A stretch of 64,000 bases of DNA from Saprospiraceae bacterium. GTDB taxonomy: Bacteria; Bacteroidota; Bacteroidia; Chitinophagales; Saprospiraceae. Location of the stretch: contig JADKBS010000008.1 in NCBI GenBank assembly GCA_016714985.1, positions 186,001-250,000 on the forward strand, read 5' to 3'. Positions 32,340 through 40,208 of this stretch are shown here, in pieces (position 1 is the stretch's first letter; each line of letters opens with the position of its first letter). The position numbers and the translations under genes were made by a program. Below the pieces are notes generated by a model. The model was given only the letters and a program-made list of their open reading frames with translations, had not been told where the DNA came from and searched no databases.

Positions 32340-34628
32340 ATGAAAAAACCAAGCCTACTTCTTAGTTTGTTTTTGTTGTTCGCTTCGCAAATAGCGACTA
32401 CACAGCCCCTTTCCGCCGAGCTGCGCCCCTACCAGGGCAAGCCGACCATCTTCGTCAATGGGCAGCCTGAATCGCCCATGTTCTATGCCCTGACCGACGT
32501 GCCCGGCGGCCGCTGGTCGTGGGAGGAGGTGCCACAGCACAACCTCCGCAATTTTTGCGAAGCGGGCATCCGGCTATTTCAACTTGACATTTTTTGGGAA
32601 CATATTTCCCCCGCCCCCGGCCAGTTCAGCCTCGAAATTGCGAAGCGCCAAATACAAGGCGCCTTGGCTGCCTGCCCCAATGCGGCGGTCGTCTTCCGTC
32701 TCCACCTGAACCCGCCCGCTTGGTGGCTCGCCCAGCATCCTGACGAACTCGTGGCCTACGAACCTGGCACTCCCGCCCAGCCCTTCGAGCCGCTGCACCT
32801 CAGCCGCCTCGTGCAGGACGACGCTGGGCTACCCGTTCGGGCCAGTTTTGCTTCGCAAAAATGGCGGGAGGATGCTGGCGCTATGCTCGCCCGTTTTTGC
32901 AAGGAATTTTCGAAAACAAAAGAAGGCGAACGGCTCATCGGCATCCACGTGACGGCGGGGGTTTACGGGGAGTGGCACCAGTGGGGCTTCCTTGAGCACG
33001 AGGCCGATTTTAGCGAGCCGATGCGGGGGCATTTCAAAAGTTGGTTGAGGGAAAAATACGGCTCGAACGAAGCGCTCCGTAAAGCTTGGAACGACCTGGC
33101 TGGAAACTTTGCAACGGCAGCGGTTCCAACCCCGGCGGAGCGGGCGACCGTTTCCGGTGGCCTATTTCGAGACCCGCAAAAAGACCAAAAAACGATTGAC
33201 TACTACCGCTGTCAACATCAATTGGTAGCCGACAATATCCTTTTTTTCTGCAAAATGGTAAAAGACAACTGGCGCCGCCCCATCCTCACGGGCGCATTTT
33301 ATGGCTACTTCTTCTCCATGTTCAACCGGCAGGCGGCGGGCGGCCATTTGGAACTCCAGCGGGTGCTCGCCTCCCCGTGGATTGACTACCTGAGCGGCCC
33401 GCAGGTCTATTATCCCGACGACGGCTACGACCCAGGCGAGCCATACCGCAGCCGCTCCCTCCTGCGCAGCATTACCCTGCACGGCAAGCTCTGGCTCGAC
33501 GAGTACGACCAGCAGCCCCGTCGCACTTTCCCCGGGCTGAACGGCAAGGACAACACGGAAAACTACCGCCGCAACGTGCAGGAAAACATCGCCGCCATCG
33601 AGCGGAACGTGCTCTCTCCGCTCACGAAAGGCGCTGGGCTTTGGTTCTACGACTTCGGCCCCAGCGGCATGAACCTGCACCGGGGCAACGAGCACGACAT
33701 CCAGTCCGGCACCATCGGCTACTGGGACCACCCCGATTATTTGCGCAGCATAAAAAAACTTAAAACCTTAGCGGACTCACTGCTGCACCGCCCTTGGCAG
33801 ACCGGAGCCGACGTGCTGCTGGTTTATGACACGGAGATTTTTTATCACCTAAAAAGCACTAAGCAGGACTCTTGCCCCATCACTTCGCAAGTGGTGGACT
33901 GGTTGCCGTTGGCGTTGAGCTATGCGGGCGTGGCTTGGGAGGCCGTGCATTTGGACGACCTTTCGCTGCTTGACGCTTCGCCGTACAAGGCGGTCATTTT
34001 TGCAAACACTTGGCTGCTTGAAGAACACGACAAACGGGTGATTCGGGAAAAAGTGGAGCGGGACGGGCGACATCTTTTTTGGATTTACGCGCCAGGATTT
34101 TCGGATGGGAAAACTTTGCTGGCGGAGGCGGTTTCGGGGGTCACTGGCTTAGAATTGGAGCGCACATTTCTTGACAAGCCGCCGGCTGTTCCGCTCATTT
34201 TGGAGGATGATGAATTCCCGGAATACCAGCGGGCATGGGGCGCTATCAACCCACTTTTCGGCGTTCGAAACAAAGGCTCCTCACAATTTGCACTGGATTA
34301 CGAACACGCCTTCGAGCTTCAAGCTTTCACTTTCAAAAAAGAGATTGGACACACATCGTGGCTCTTGGGAATTCCACTCACAAAGGCAAGTTGGTGGCAC
34401 TTCTTTTTGCTGGGGCGTCACGATGCAAACACCCATTTCTATTTCGACTTCAGTTTTCATGAAGAAAATGTGGTTTACGCTGGCGGGGGCCTGCTCGTAT
34501 TCCATTCAAAAACAGGGGGCGATCAAAAAATCAAGTTGAAAAACGGCAAGGAGGTTCTATTGAAAATGCCCGTGGGTGCTGGGACGGTGGCGTTGGATGC
34601 GGAGACGGGAAAGGTGGTTTTGGAATAA
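32340..34628 (+). CDS. Secreted GH42-like glycoside hydrolase (beta-galactosidase-like, 762 aa)
   Basis: The signal peptide (MKKPSLLLSLFLLFASQIAT) is followed by a TIM barrel with GIRLFQLDIFWEHISPAPGQ, VVFRLHLNPPAWWLAQHPDE and the probable acid/base region GIHVTAGVYGEWHQWG (Glu near residue 212). WLDEYDQQPRR near 385 carries a possible nucleophile Glu/Asp. This pattern is that of GH42 and related beta-galactosidases, and a trimerisation-like second domain (about 480-650) follows. It should act in the periplasm or at the cell surface on beta-galactosides or a related plant or algal glycan. No transporter or susCD pair is adjacent. Confidence 0.7.
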   Translation: MKKPSLLLSLFLLFASQIATTQPLSAELRPYQGKPTIFVNGQPESPMFYALTDVPGGRWSWEEVPQHNLRNFCEAGIRLFQLDIFWEHISPAPGQFSLEIAKRQIQGALAACPNAAVVFRLHLNPPAWWLAQHPDELVAYEPGTPAQPFEPLHLSRLVQDDAGLPVRASFASQKWREDAGAMLARFCKEFSKTKEGERLIGIHVTAGVYGEWHQWGFLEHEADFSEPMRGHFKSWLREKYGSNEALRKAWNDLAGNFATAAVPTPAERATVSGGLFRDPQKDQKTIDYYRCQHQLVADNILFFCKMVKDNWRRPILTGAFYGYFFSMFNRQAAGGHLELQRVLASPWIDYLSGPQVYYPDDGYDPGEPYRSRSLLRSITLHGKLWLDEYDQQPRRTFPGLNGKDNTENYRRNVQENIAAIERNVLSPLTKGAGLWFYDFGPSGMNLHRGNEHDIQSGTIGYWDHPDYLRSIKKLKTLADSLLHRPWQTGADVLLVYDTEIFYHLKSTKQDSCPITSQVVDWLPLALSYAGVAWEAVHLDDLSLLDASPYKAVIFANTWLLEEHDKRVIREKVERDGRHLFWIYAPGFSDGKTLLAEAVSGVTGLELERTFLDKPPAVPLILEDDEFPEYQRAWGAINPLFGVRNKGSSQFALDYEHAFELQAFTFKKEIGHTSWLLGIPLTKASWWHFFLLGRHDANTHFYFDFSFHEENVVYAGGGLLVFHSKTGGDQKIKLKNGKEVLLKMPVGAGTVALDAETGKVVLE

Positions 34629-34644
34629 AATTTTTACCCAACTA

Positions 34645-34676
34645 TTGACTTTCTGATCTTTAGCCCCCTTTCTTTG
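34645..34676 (+). promoter_or_regulatory. Candidate trp operon promoter
   Basis: TTG at 34645-34647 is followed after 21 bp by TTTCTTTG (34669-34676), one mismatch from TANNTTTG. Transcription from about 34683 would begin just before the leader-peptide ATG at 34698. Confidence 0.45.
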
Positions 34677-34697
34677 CACCCAGTTATCTATCAAAAA

Positions 34698-34781
34698 ATG
34701 ACTTCAACAACGAACATAGCGCAACGCACGACCGCACAAAATTGGTGGTGGCAATTCAAGGAACCCGATTTCCGTGGATAG
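34698..34781 (+). CDS. trpL: trp operon leader peptide (27 aa, three consecutive Trp)
   Basis: The short frame reads MTSTTNIAQRTTAQN then WWW (codons at 34743-34751) and QFKEPDFRG, and stops at TAG 34779-34781. A run of Trp codons followed 30 bp later by a G+C-rich hairpin with a T tract is the hallmark of ribosome-mediated transcription attenuation. When charged tRNA-Trp is scarce, the ribosome stalls on the Trp codons. The segment TGGCAA at the third Trp codon can pair with TTGCCA at 34792-34797, so stalling would change this fold. It is the first gene of the trp transcript. Confidence 0.85.
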   Translation: MTSTTNIAQRTTAQNWWWQFKEPDFRG

Positions 34782-34811
34782 CCGTATGCCGTTGCCAATA
34801 TTTGATGTTGC

Positions 34812-34845
34812 AAAAAAGGCCTACCGTTCACGGTGGGCCTTTTTT
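34812..34845 (+). terminator. trp attenuator (intrinsic terminator)
   Basis: AAAAAAGGCCTACCG and CGGTGGGCCTTTTTT pair around a TTCA loop with one G-T wobble, and a T run follows. It lies 31 bp after the leader stop codon and 150 bp before trpE. Confidence 0.85.
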
Positions 34846-34850
34846 GTTTG

Positions 34851-34988
34851 GTTGATAAAGGTTTATTGAGTTGATAAGGGTTGATAAAAAGTTGATAAGG
34901 GTTGATTGTGCCGTGGTAACATCAACTTTTATAAACCTTTATCAACTCTTATCAACCCAAAATCAACCCTTATCAACCCTTATCAACC
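34851..34988. repeat. GTTGATAAGGG microrepeat, inverted arms, before trpE
   Basis: Units of GTTGATAA(A/G)GG (34851-34906) are followed by the complementary units CCCTTATCAAC (34921-34988). The second arm ends 6 bp before the trpE start codon. The whole can fold into one long hairpin in the mRNA. Confidence 0.9.
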
Positions 34989-34994
34989 AAGAAT

Positions 34995-36434
34995 ATGATT
35001 TCGATTCTATCACATACCAAAGTCCTCCTCGCTGACACCGTCACCCCCGTCAGCCTGTACCTGCGGTTGCGTGACCGTTACCCCGGCGCCCTGCTTCTCG
35101 AAAGCTCGGACTACCACGGCAACGAGAACAGCGTTTCCTTCCTTTGCGTAGCACCGATGGCGGAGTTTATCGTTGACAATGAACAAGTAACGCAGCAATT
35201 GCCGGGCGAGGCAGCCACCCATTTTACCCTAAAAAACAAAGCCGAGGCACTTACCGCACTCACCGATTTCTTTCAAAAAATCAAACTCGACAGTACTGAT
35301 GACAAGCTGCGCCAGATGAACGGTTTCTTCGGCTACTGCACTTACGACAGTGTGCAGCATTTCGAGAAAATCAGCCTGCAAAGCCCTGTCAGGCCAGAGC
35401 GGGCCATCCCGACCATCCGCTATCAACTGCCCCGTTTCATCGTGGCCATCAACCATTTCAACCAGCAGATGACCGTGCTGGAGAACAGCCTGCCCGGTGA
35501 GCCGAGCCAGCTCGCTGAACTGGAAAACCTGCTGCAAGTAGCACCTGTGCCCAATTTCCCGTTCCGCACCGTCGGCGAGGAGGCGACCAATATGACCGAC
35601 GAGGATTACGTGAAAATGGTGACGCTAGGCAAGCACCATTGCCAGCGTGGCGATGTGTTCCAAATCGTGCTGGCCCGCCAGTTTTCGCAGCAGTTCCAGG
35701 GCGACGACTTCAATGTTTACCGGGCTTTGCGCAGCGTGAACCCCTCGCCGTACTTGTTTTATTTTGACTATGGTGGGTATAAAATTTTCGGCTCATCGCC
35801 GGAGGCGCAAGTGCGTCTCAAGTCCCAACCAATCACGAATCACCAATCACCAATCACCAAAAAAGCATTCATCAACCCCATTGCTGGCACCTTCCCCCGC
35901 ACAGGCGACGACCACGCTGACCGCCTCGGTGCCGAGGCCCTCGCCGCCGACCCCAAGGAGAACGCAGAGCATGTCATGCTGGTGGATTTGGCGAGGAACG
36001 ACCTCAACCGCCTTTGCCGCAACGTGAAGGTGGAAACCTACCGGGAGGTGCAGTTCTACAGCCATGTCATTCACCTCGTGTCGGAGGTGTCGGGGGAGTT
36101 GCCGGAGGGCGTTTCACCCGTACAACTGCTGGCGGAGACCTTCCCGGCGGGCACTTTGTCTGGCGCTCCGAAGCACCGGGCCATGCAGTTGATTGATGAA
36201 ATCGAGCCGAACCGCCGGGGCTATTACGGCGGTTGCGTGGGCTTTTTCACCTTCAGCGGCGAGACGAACCACGCCATCCTCATCCGCAGTTTTTTGAGCA
36301 AAAACAATACGCTGCACTACCAGGCAGGGGCAGGGATTGTGAAGCATTCGGTGGAGGAAAAGGAGTTGGCGGAGGTGTTTTACAAGATTGGGGCGCTGCG
36401 GCGGGCGGTTTCACGAGCTGTTGATAAGGGTTGA
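34995..36434 (+). CDS. trpE: Anthranilate synthase component I
   Basis: The 479-residue protein has the chorismate-binding enzyme pattern: DVFQIVLARQF (about 217-227), YFDYGGYKIFGSSPEAQVR, INPIAGTFPRTGDD (about 293-306), LVDLARNDLNRL and FPAGTLSGAPKHRAM. With TrpG it makes anthranilate from chorismate and glutamine, the committing step of tryptophan synthesis. Residues of about 278-288 (LKSQPITNHQSPIT) are the in-frame translation of a microrepeat (35828-35859) inserted between the conserved VRLK and KKAFINPIAG segments. It is the first structural gene after the leader. Its stop codon lies inside the next GTTGATAAGGG repeat. Confidence 0.95.
   Translation: MISILSHTKVLLADTVTPVSLYLRLRDRYPGALLLESSDYHGNENSVSFLCVAPMAEFIVDNEQVTQQLPGEAATHFTLKNKAEALTALTDFFQKIKLDSTDDKLRQMNGFFGYCTYDSVQHFEKISLQSPVRPERAIPTIRYQLPRFIVAINHFNQQMTVLENSLPGEPSQLAELENLLQVAPVPNFPFRTVGEEATNMTDEDYVKMVTLGKHHCQRGDVFQIVLARQFSQQFQGDDFNVYRALRSVNPSPYLFYFDYGGYKIFGSSPEAQVRLKSQPITNHQSPITKKAFINPIAGTFPRTGDDHADRLGAEALAADPKENAEHVMLVDLARNDLNRLCRNVKVETYREVQFYSHVIHLVSEVSGELPEGVSPVQLLAETFPAGTLSGAPKHRAMQLIDEIEPNRRGYYGGCVGFFTFSGETNHAILIRSFLSKNNTLHYQAGAGIVKHSVEEKELAEVFYKIGALRRAVSRAVDKG
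35828..35859. repeat. CCAATCAC microrepeat inserted in frame in trpE
   Basis: Three to four CCAATCAC(GA) units lie within the coding sequence and contribute about 11 residues not found in the family at this site. Confidence 0.8.
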
Positions 36435-36454
36435 TAAAAGTTGATAAGGGTTGA
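36419..36454. repeat. GTTGATAAGGG microrepeat, left arm, at the trpE stop
   Basis: Three units of GTTGATAA(A/G)(A/G)G overlap the trpE stop codon. They are the near-exact complement of the arm at 36901-36937, 446 bp away; the antisense four-helix-bundle gene lies between the arms. Confidence 0.85.
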
Positions 36455-36492
36455 GGGGTCAGCTTTATAAAGTAAAGATGGGGGGCACAACT

Positions 36493-36813
36493 TTATAAAC
36501 CCTTATACCCCCCCAGAGGTTGTTGTTTGAAGGGTTCTACAGTCTGAGTTCTATCATCATCGTCGTTGGAAAGAGCATTACCGGCGGCACTTCCAAAAGC
36601 AATTTCGTAGAAGCGTAGCTGTTCTTTCGGTGTTTTTCGAGCGCTGCCTTCGGCTAAATTGCAGGAAACAGAAATACAGGCTCGCCTGATTTGAGAAGTG
36701 ATGCCAAACAGTTCTTCCTTCGGAAAGGACTTGGTTTTCAAGTAAAGCTTCTTCGCAAATTGGCGGTTCATTTGCCAAACGGTGAGTTTTTCAAAAGCGT
36801 AAGTGTAGCTCAT
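36493..36813 (-). CDS. Four-helix-bundle protein of the 23S rRNA intervening-sequence type, C-terminally altered
   Basis: From ATG 36813 the product starts MSYTYAFEKLTVWQ and has the family's core: RQFAKKLYLKTKSFPKEELFG, SQIRRACISVSCNLAEGSAR and FYEIAFGSA (about residues 1-78). Proteins of this type are encoded in 23S rRNA intervening sequences or as free-standing genes in Bacteroidota, and their molecular role is unknown. After AFGSA the usual fourth helix is replaced by an unrelated stretch with NDDDDRTQ and a Gly/Tyr-rich end, so the copy is probably truncated. It lies antisense between trpE and trpG, bracketed by inverted microrepeat arms. Confidence 0.75.
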   Translation of the reverse strand: MSYTYAFEKLTVWQMNRQFAKKLYLKTKSFPKEELFGITSQIRRACISVSCNLAEGSARKTPKEQLRFYEIAFGSAAGNALSNDDDDRTQTVEPFKQQPLGGYKGL

Positions 36814-36900
36814 AAAGTAAGTTTTTAGTGTAAAAATGATTAACCCCACAAGAAACAAATTTTGCTAACCCCCACAAAATCAAAATGTTAGCAGTCACCC

Positions 36901-36937
36901 CATCAACCCTTATCAACTTTTATCAACCCTTATCAAC
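36901..36937. repeat. GTTGATAAGGG microrepeat, right arm, abutting trpG start
   Basis: Three CCCTTATCAAC-type units end directly at the trpG ATG, leaving no room for a separate ribosome-binding site. Complementary to 36419-36454. Confidence 0.9.
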
Positions 36938-37510
36938 ATGCAGAAAATATTAGTCCTCGACAACTACGATTCCTTCACCTACAACCTCGTCCAGTACGTG
37001 GAGGAAATGTCCGGCATCCGCCCCGACGTGTTCCGCAACGACGAAATCACGGTGGCGGAGGCGGCGCAATACGACAAGATTTTGCTCTCGCCCGGCCCCG
37101 GCTTGCCGAGTGAGTCGGGCATCCTCTGCGACCTGATTCGGGAACTGGCGCCGACCAAAAGCATCTTCGGCGTCTGCCTCGGCTTGCAGGCCATCGGAGA
37201 GGTGTTCGGTGGGCAATTGGAGAACCTTTCGAGGGTATTTCATGGCGTGGCCACACCGATGTACGTCCGCAAGGCGGACGAGCCGCTGTTCCGGGAAATA
37301 CCGGAGACTTTCGCAGCGGGGCGCTACCACTCGTGGGTAGTTTCCAAAAATGGCTTGCCCGACTGCTTCGACCTCACCTGCGAGGACGAGGAGGGGCAAA
37401 TCATGGGTTTGACACATAAGAAATATGACGTGCGGGGGGTACAGTTTCATCCAGAGAGTGTGATGACAGAGTGGGGGAAGGTGATGGTGAGGAATTGGGT
37501 AAGATGTTGA
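36938..37510 (+). CDS. trpG: Anthranilate synthase component II (glutamine amidotransferase)
   Basis: This 190-residue class I glutamine amidotransferase begins MQKILVLDNYDSFTYNLVQY. The oxyanion segment SPGPGLPSESG is at about 51-61, the nucleophile Cys80 is in GVCLGLQ, and the His-Glu pair is in QFHPESVMTEWG near the end. It supplies ammonia to TrpE for anthranilate synthesis. It is a free-standing subunit, without fusion to TrpE or TrpD. Its ATG is immediately preceded by a microrepeat arm. Downstream, a toxin-antitoxin pair in the opposite orientation separates it from trpD. Confidence 0.95.
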   Translation: MQKILVLDNYDSFTYNLVQYVEEMSGIRPDVFRNDEITVAEAAQYDKILLSPGPGLPSESGILCDLIRELAPTKSIFGVCLGLQAIGEVFGGQLENLSRVFHGVATPMYVRKADEPLFREIPETFAAGRYHSWVVSKNGLPDCFDLTCEDEEGQIMGLTHKKYDVRGVQFHPESVMTEWGKVMVRNWVRC

Positions 37511-37533
37511 AAATCAAACAATTGAGATTATAC

Positions 37534-37884
37534 TTACAAAGGCAGGTATCTGAAATCGCCAAGCAATTCTTCTTCGGTGCTGCAAAATGCAATCATTTCC
37601 AAATCATCAATAACAGCCCCAATACCCAGCGATGGGTGAACCATAATTACTCCAGGATTTGGGATGCCATTCCTGATATTTTCCTTGAAATAATCGAAAA
37701 TTGTACTGAAATCATGGGAAAGCAACACCCTTTTTTCGGCAAAGGCAAAAGCAAGTACTTTAGGGTCGTCAGCTTCAGCTACAACTGTATCCTGCACCCT
37801 GATGATGTCAATATTGGGCAATCGTAATTGCAACCCTCTAAGGATGCGATTGTCAAAGTTTTCGTCAGTAAGAAAAGCAACCAT
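37534..37884 (-). CDS. DUF5615 PIN-like toxin
   Basis: The 116-residue protein begins MVAFLTDENFDNRILRGL, the first strand of DUF5615 PIN-like proteins with Asp7 and Glu8/Asn9. Later motifs are VQDTVVAEADDPKVLAFA and KRVLLSHDFSTIFDYF, which hold the remaining acidic residues of a probable RNase site. It is the downstream gene of a pair with the DUF433 gene, and start and stop overlap by one base (TAATG, 37882-37886), so it is translationally coupled. It lies antisense to the trp operon. It most likely acts as an RNA-cleaving toxin. Confidence 0.85.
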   Translation of the reverse strand: MVAFLTDENFDNRILRGLQLRLPNIDIIRVQDTVVAEADDPKVLAFAFAEKRVLLSHDFSTIFDYFKENIRNGIPNPGVIMVHPSLGIGAVIDDLEMIAFCSTEEELLGDFRYLPL

Positions 37885-38234
37885 TACTTAATTTCTGAGT
37901 TGGCCAACATCGCTTGTTTGCGTTGTAAAAGCTTTTCACGAAGACCATTTTTGGGAAAGCGTTTTTCCATTTCGATGCGATTTGCTTCTCCTTTTTTACG
38001 GCCTTCTTCAAGATATGCGTTAACCATTTCCCTGTTATTTAAATAATAGGCAATGACAGCATAAACATCCGACAGCTTTAATGACGGGAAGGCTGAGACA
38101 AGGTCTTCGGCGGAATCTCCTAAAAGGAAACGTGCCATCATCACATCAAGTGTAACCCTAGAGGAGCCAATACGATAAGTCCCAGCAGGTTCTTCACGAA
38201 GCGGGACGGGCATTTCAACAATAGATAAACCCAT
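37884..38234 (-). CDS. DUF433 antitoxin
   Basis: The N-terminal two-thirds match DUF433: PVPLREEPAGTYRIGSSRVTLD followed by MARFLLGDSAEDLVSAFPSL and KLSDVYAVIAYYLNN, a winged or ribbon-helix DNA-binding fold. A charged helical tail (about 80-116) probably neutralises the DUF5615 partner encoded immediately downstream. Such pairs are autoregulated type II toxin-antitoxin modules. It is inserted antisense between trpG and trpD, where its transcription would oppose that of the trp operon. Confidence 0.85.
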   Translation of the reverse strand: MGLSIVEMPVPLREEPAGTYRIGSSRVTLDVMMARFLLGDSAEDLVSAFPSLKLSDVYAVIAYYLNNREMVNAYLEEGRKKGEANRIEMEKRFPKNGLREKLLQRKQAMLANSEIK

Positions 38235-38291
38235 GAGGTAAATTTTTAAGCAACAAAGTTAATTTTTTTAGAAACGGTTCGCAAACCAGTT

Positions 38292-39361
38292 TTGAAAATG
38301 AAAAAAATCCTCAATAAGCTCTTCGAGCACCAGCGCCTCACCCGTGAGGAAGCCTACGAGACCCTCACGGAAATCACCCGTGGCGAGGTGAACGAGGCGC
38401 AGATGGCCGCCTTCCTCACGGTCTATCTCATGCGCAGCATCAGCGTGGAGGAACTCGACGGCTTCCGGCAGGCGCTGCTCGACCTCTGCATTCCGCTAGA
38501 AGTCACTGATTATCAAACGATTGACCTTTGTGGTACGGGCGGCGACGGCAAGAACACCTTCAACATCTCCACCCTCGCCAGCTTCGTGGTGGCCGGGGCA
38601 GGTGGCCGGGTGGTCAAGCATGGCAACTACGGCGTCTCCTCTGTCTGCGGCTCCTCCAATGTGCTGGAATCGCTCGGCTACCGCTTCAAGAACGACGGTG
38701 ACGCCCTCCGCCACGAACTCAACGAGGCGGGCATCTGCTTCCTCCATGCCCCGATGTTCCACCCGGCGCTGAAGAACGTCGGCCCGGTGCGGAAGGCGCT
38801 CGGCATCAAGACCTTTTTCAACATGCTCGGCCCATTGGTGAACCCTGCACGGCCTGATTGCCAGTTGACGGGGGTGTTCAGTTTGGAATTGCAAAGGATT
38901 TATGGGTACTTGCTGCATGGGGCGCAGCCCACCCCAAGGAACCCGTGAATACAGTAAGAACTTCCAAGTTAGGTTCCCCTTTAGGGGTCAGGGGCTGCAC
39001 CACGGGCTTCAACATCATCCACACCTTCGGCGGCTATGACGAACTTTCGCTCACCGCCCCCGCCAAGTCCGTGAGCAACCTGGGCGAGGCGACTTTTACC
39101 CCAGCCGATTTTGGTGGCACAGTGACCGAGGCCGAGCTTTTTGGCGGCGATACGGTGGAGGAGGCCAAGGCCATTTTCCTAAGTGTTTTGGAAAACAAGG
39201 GCACAGTAGCACAGAAGCGGGTCGTAGTGGCCAATTCGGCGCTGGCGCTGCAATGCCTTTCGCCGGAAAAATCGTTGGAAACTTGCATTGCGCAAGCTAA
39301 TGAATCGCTGGAAAGCGGGCGGGCGATGGTGGCTTTGAAAAAGCTGGTTGCGTTGCAATAA
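38292..39361 (+). CDS. trpD: Anthranilate phosphoribosyltransferase, interrupted as read (repeat insertion plus one-base shift)
   Basis: Residues 1-211 (38292-38927) are a normal TrpD N-half: helical EHQRLTREEAYETL, the phosphoribosyl-diphosphate loop LCGTGGDGKNTFNIST, GGRVVKHGNYGVSS and NMLGPLVNPARPDCQLTGVF. The frame then meets TGA at 38946. The C-half continues in another frame from about 38930: TGFNIIHTFGGYDELSLTAP to LVALQ (stop 39359-39361). The break lies in a 73-bp palindromic insertion. Adding one C in the CCC near 38930 opens a single frame through the insertion and joins both halves, adding about 24 residues. TrpD converts anthranilate to phosphoribosyl-anthranilate. The gene is either functional with a sequencing error or recently broken. 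Confidence 0.85.
38925..38997. repeat. 73-bp imperfect palindromic element inside trpD
   Basis: The left end CAGCCCACCCCAAGGAACC and right end GGTTCCCCTTTAGGGGTC plus AGGGGCTG are inverted versions of one sequence. The interior contains ACTTCCAAGTT, a word shared with the hairpins in trpF and trpB. It separates the conserved TrpD segments LLHGAQ and TGFNIIHTF. Confidence 0.85.
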
Positions 39362-39418
39362 CTCCCTAAACGCCGTGAAGTTGCGAAGCAACAAGCCAAG
39401 ACTCCCATAGCTGAACTG

Positions 39419-40135
39419 GTGAAAAGCCCCCTTTTCGAGCGGCCATGCCTCAGCCTGTCCGCTGCCCTGCGCCGACCGGACAAGGCGGGCATCATTGCGG
39501 AGCACAAACGAAAATCACCATCCAAAGGCATCATCAATGCCAAGGTGACGGTGGAGGAAGTGACCACGGGCTATGTGCAGGCAGGCGCCTCGGCACTCTC
39601 CGTACTCACAGACGAGCAATTTTTTGGCGGCAAAAACGAAGACCTGCTCATCGCCCGTGGGCTGAACGAGGTGCCGATTTTGCGCAAGGACTTCACCATC
39701 GGCGAGTACCAAATCCTGGAGGCTAAGGCTATCGGCGCTGATGCCATCCTGCTCATTGCTGCCGTGCTGACGCCTGCCGAGGTGCGCCAACTCAGCAGTT
39801 TCGCCCGCTCGCTCGGAATGGAAACACTGCTCGAAATCCATGACCACAGCGAGCTTGGCCATATCTGCGACACTGTGGACGCCGTCGGCGTGAACAACCG
39901 CAACCTCGCCGATTTCAGCGTGGACGTTCGACGTTCGTTGGAACTTGCGCAGCATATTCCCGACGAGTTCGTGAAGGTCAGCGAGTCCGGCCTGAGTGAC
40001 CCGCAAGCGGTGCTGGAGCTTCGGGCGGTAGGGTTTCAGGGGTTTTTGATTGGGGAGAGTTTTATGAAGACGGAAAGGCCGGGGGAGGCGTGTGCCGATT
40101 TCGTAAGTCGGTTGATAATGGTTGATAATAGTTGA
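39419..40135 (+). CDS. trpC: Indole-3-glycerol-phosphate synthase, N-terminus unclear
   Basis: The TIM-barrel motifs are complete: AGIIAEHKRKSPSKG (about 22-36), VLTDEQFFGG, VPILRKDFTIGEYQI, ADAILLIAAVL, VGVNNRNLADF and KVSESGLSD. It closes the ring of CdRP to indole-glycerol phosphate. The GTG at 39419 is the first start codon after the trpD stop, but in-frame upstream codons already read REVAKQQAKTPIAEL, which looks like the normal N-terminal helix. About 25-30 N-terminal residues therefore have no start codon between 39362 and 39419. A lost or mis-sequenced base is likely. Confidence 0.88.
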   Translation: MKSPLFERPCLSLSAALRRPDKAGIIAEHKRKSPSKGIINAKVTVEEVTTGYVQAGASALSVLTDEQFFGGKNEDLLIARGLNEVPILRKDFTIGEYQILEAKAIGADAILLIAAVLTPAEVRQLSSFARSLGMETLLEIHDHSELGHICDTVDAVGVNNRNLADFSVDVRRSLELAQHIPDEFVKVSESGLSDPQAVLELRAVGFQGFLIGESFMKTERPGEACADFVSRLIMVDNS

Positions 40136-40208
40136 TGAGGTTGATTTCCCTCACGACGCCCACGACGCCCCCATCAACCCTAATCAACTTTATCAACCGT
40201 TATCAACC
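40110..40208. repeat. GTTGATAATGG microrepeat, inverted arms, between trpC and trpF
   Basis: GGTTGATAATGGTTGATAAT (40110-40129) overlaps the trpC stop. The complementary units (CCCTAATCAACTTTATCAAC and following, 40171-40208) end directly at the trpF ATG. A CACGACGCC word is duplicated in the loop. Confidence 0.85.

Noticed and set aside
34851..34988. CRISPR array
   Set aside because: Units are 11-17 bp without spacers of uniform length, and no cas gene is present.
38292..39361. trpD as two separate subunit genes
   Set aside because: The second half has no start codon at a sensible place, and one base joins both halves through an open repeat; splitting of this enzyme is not known to me.
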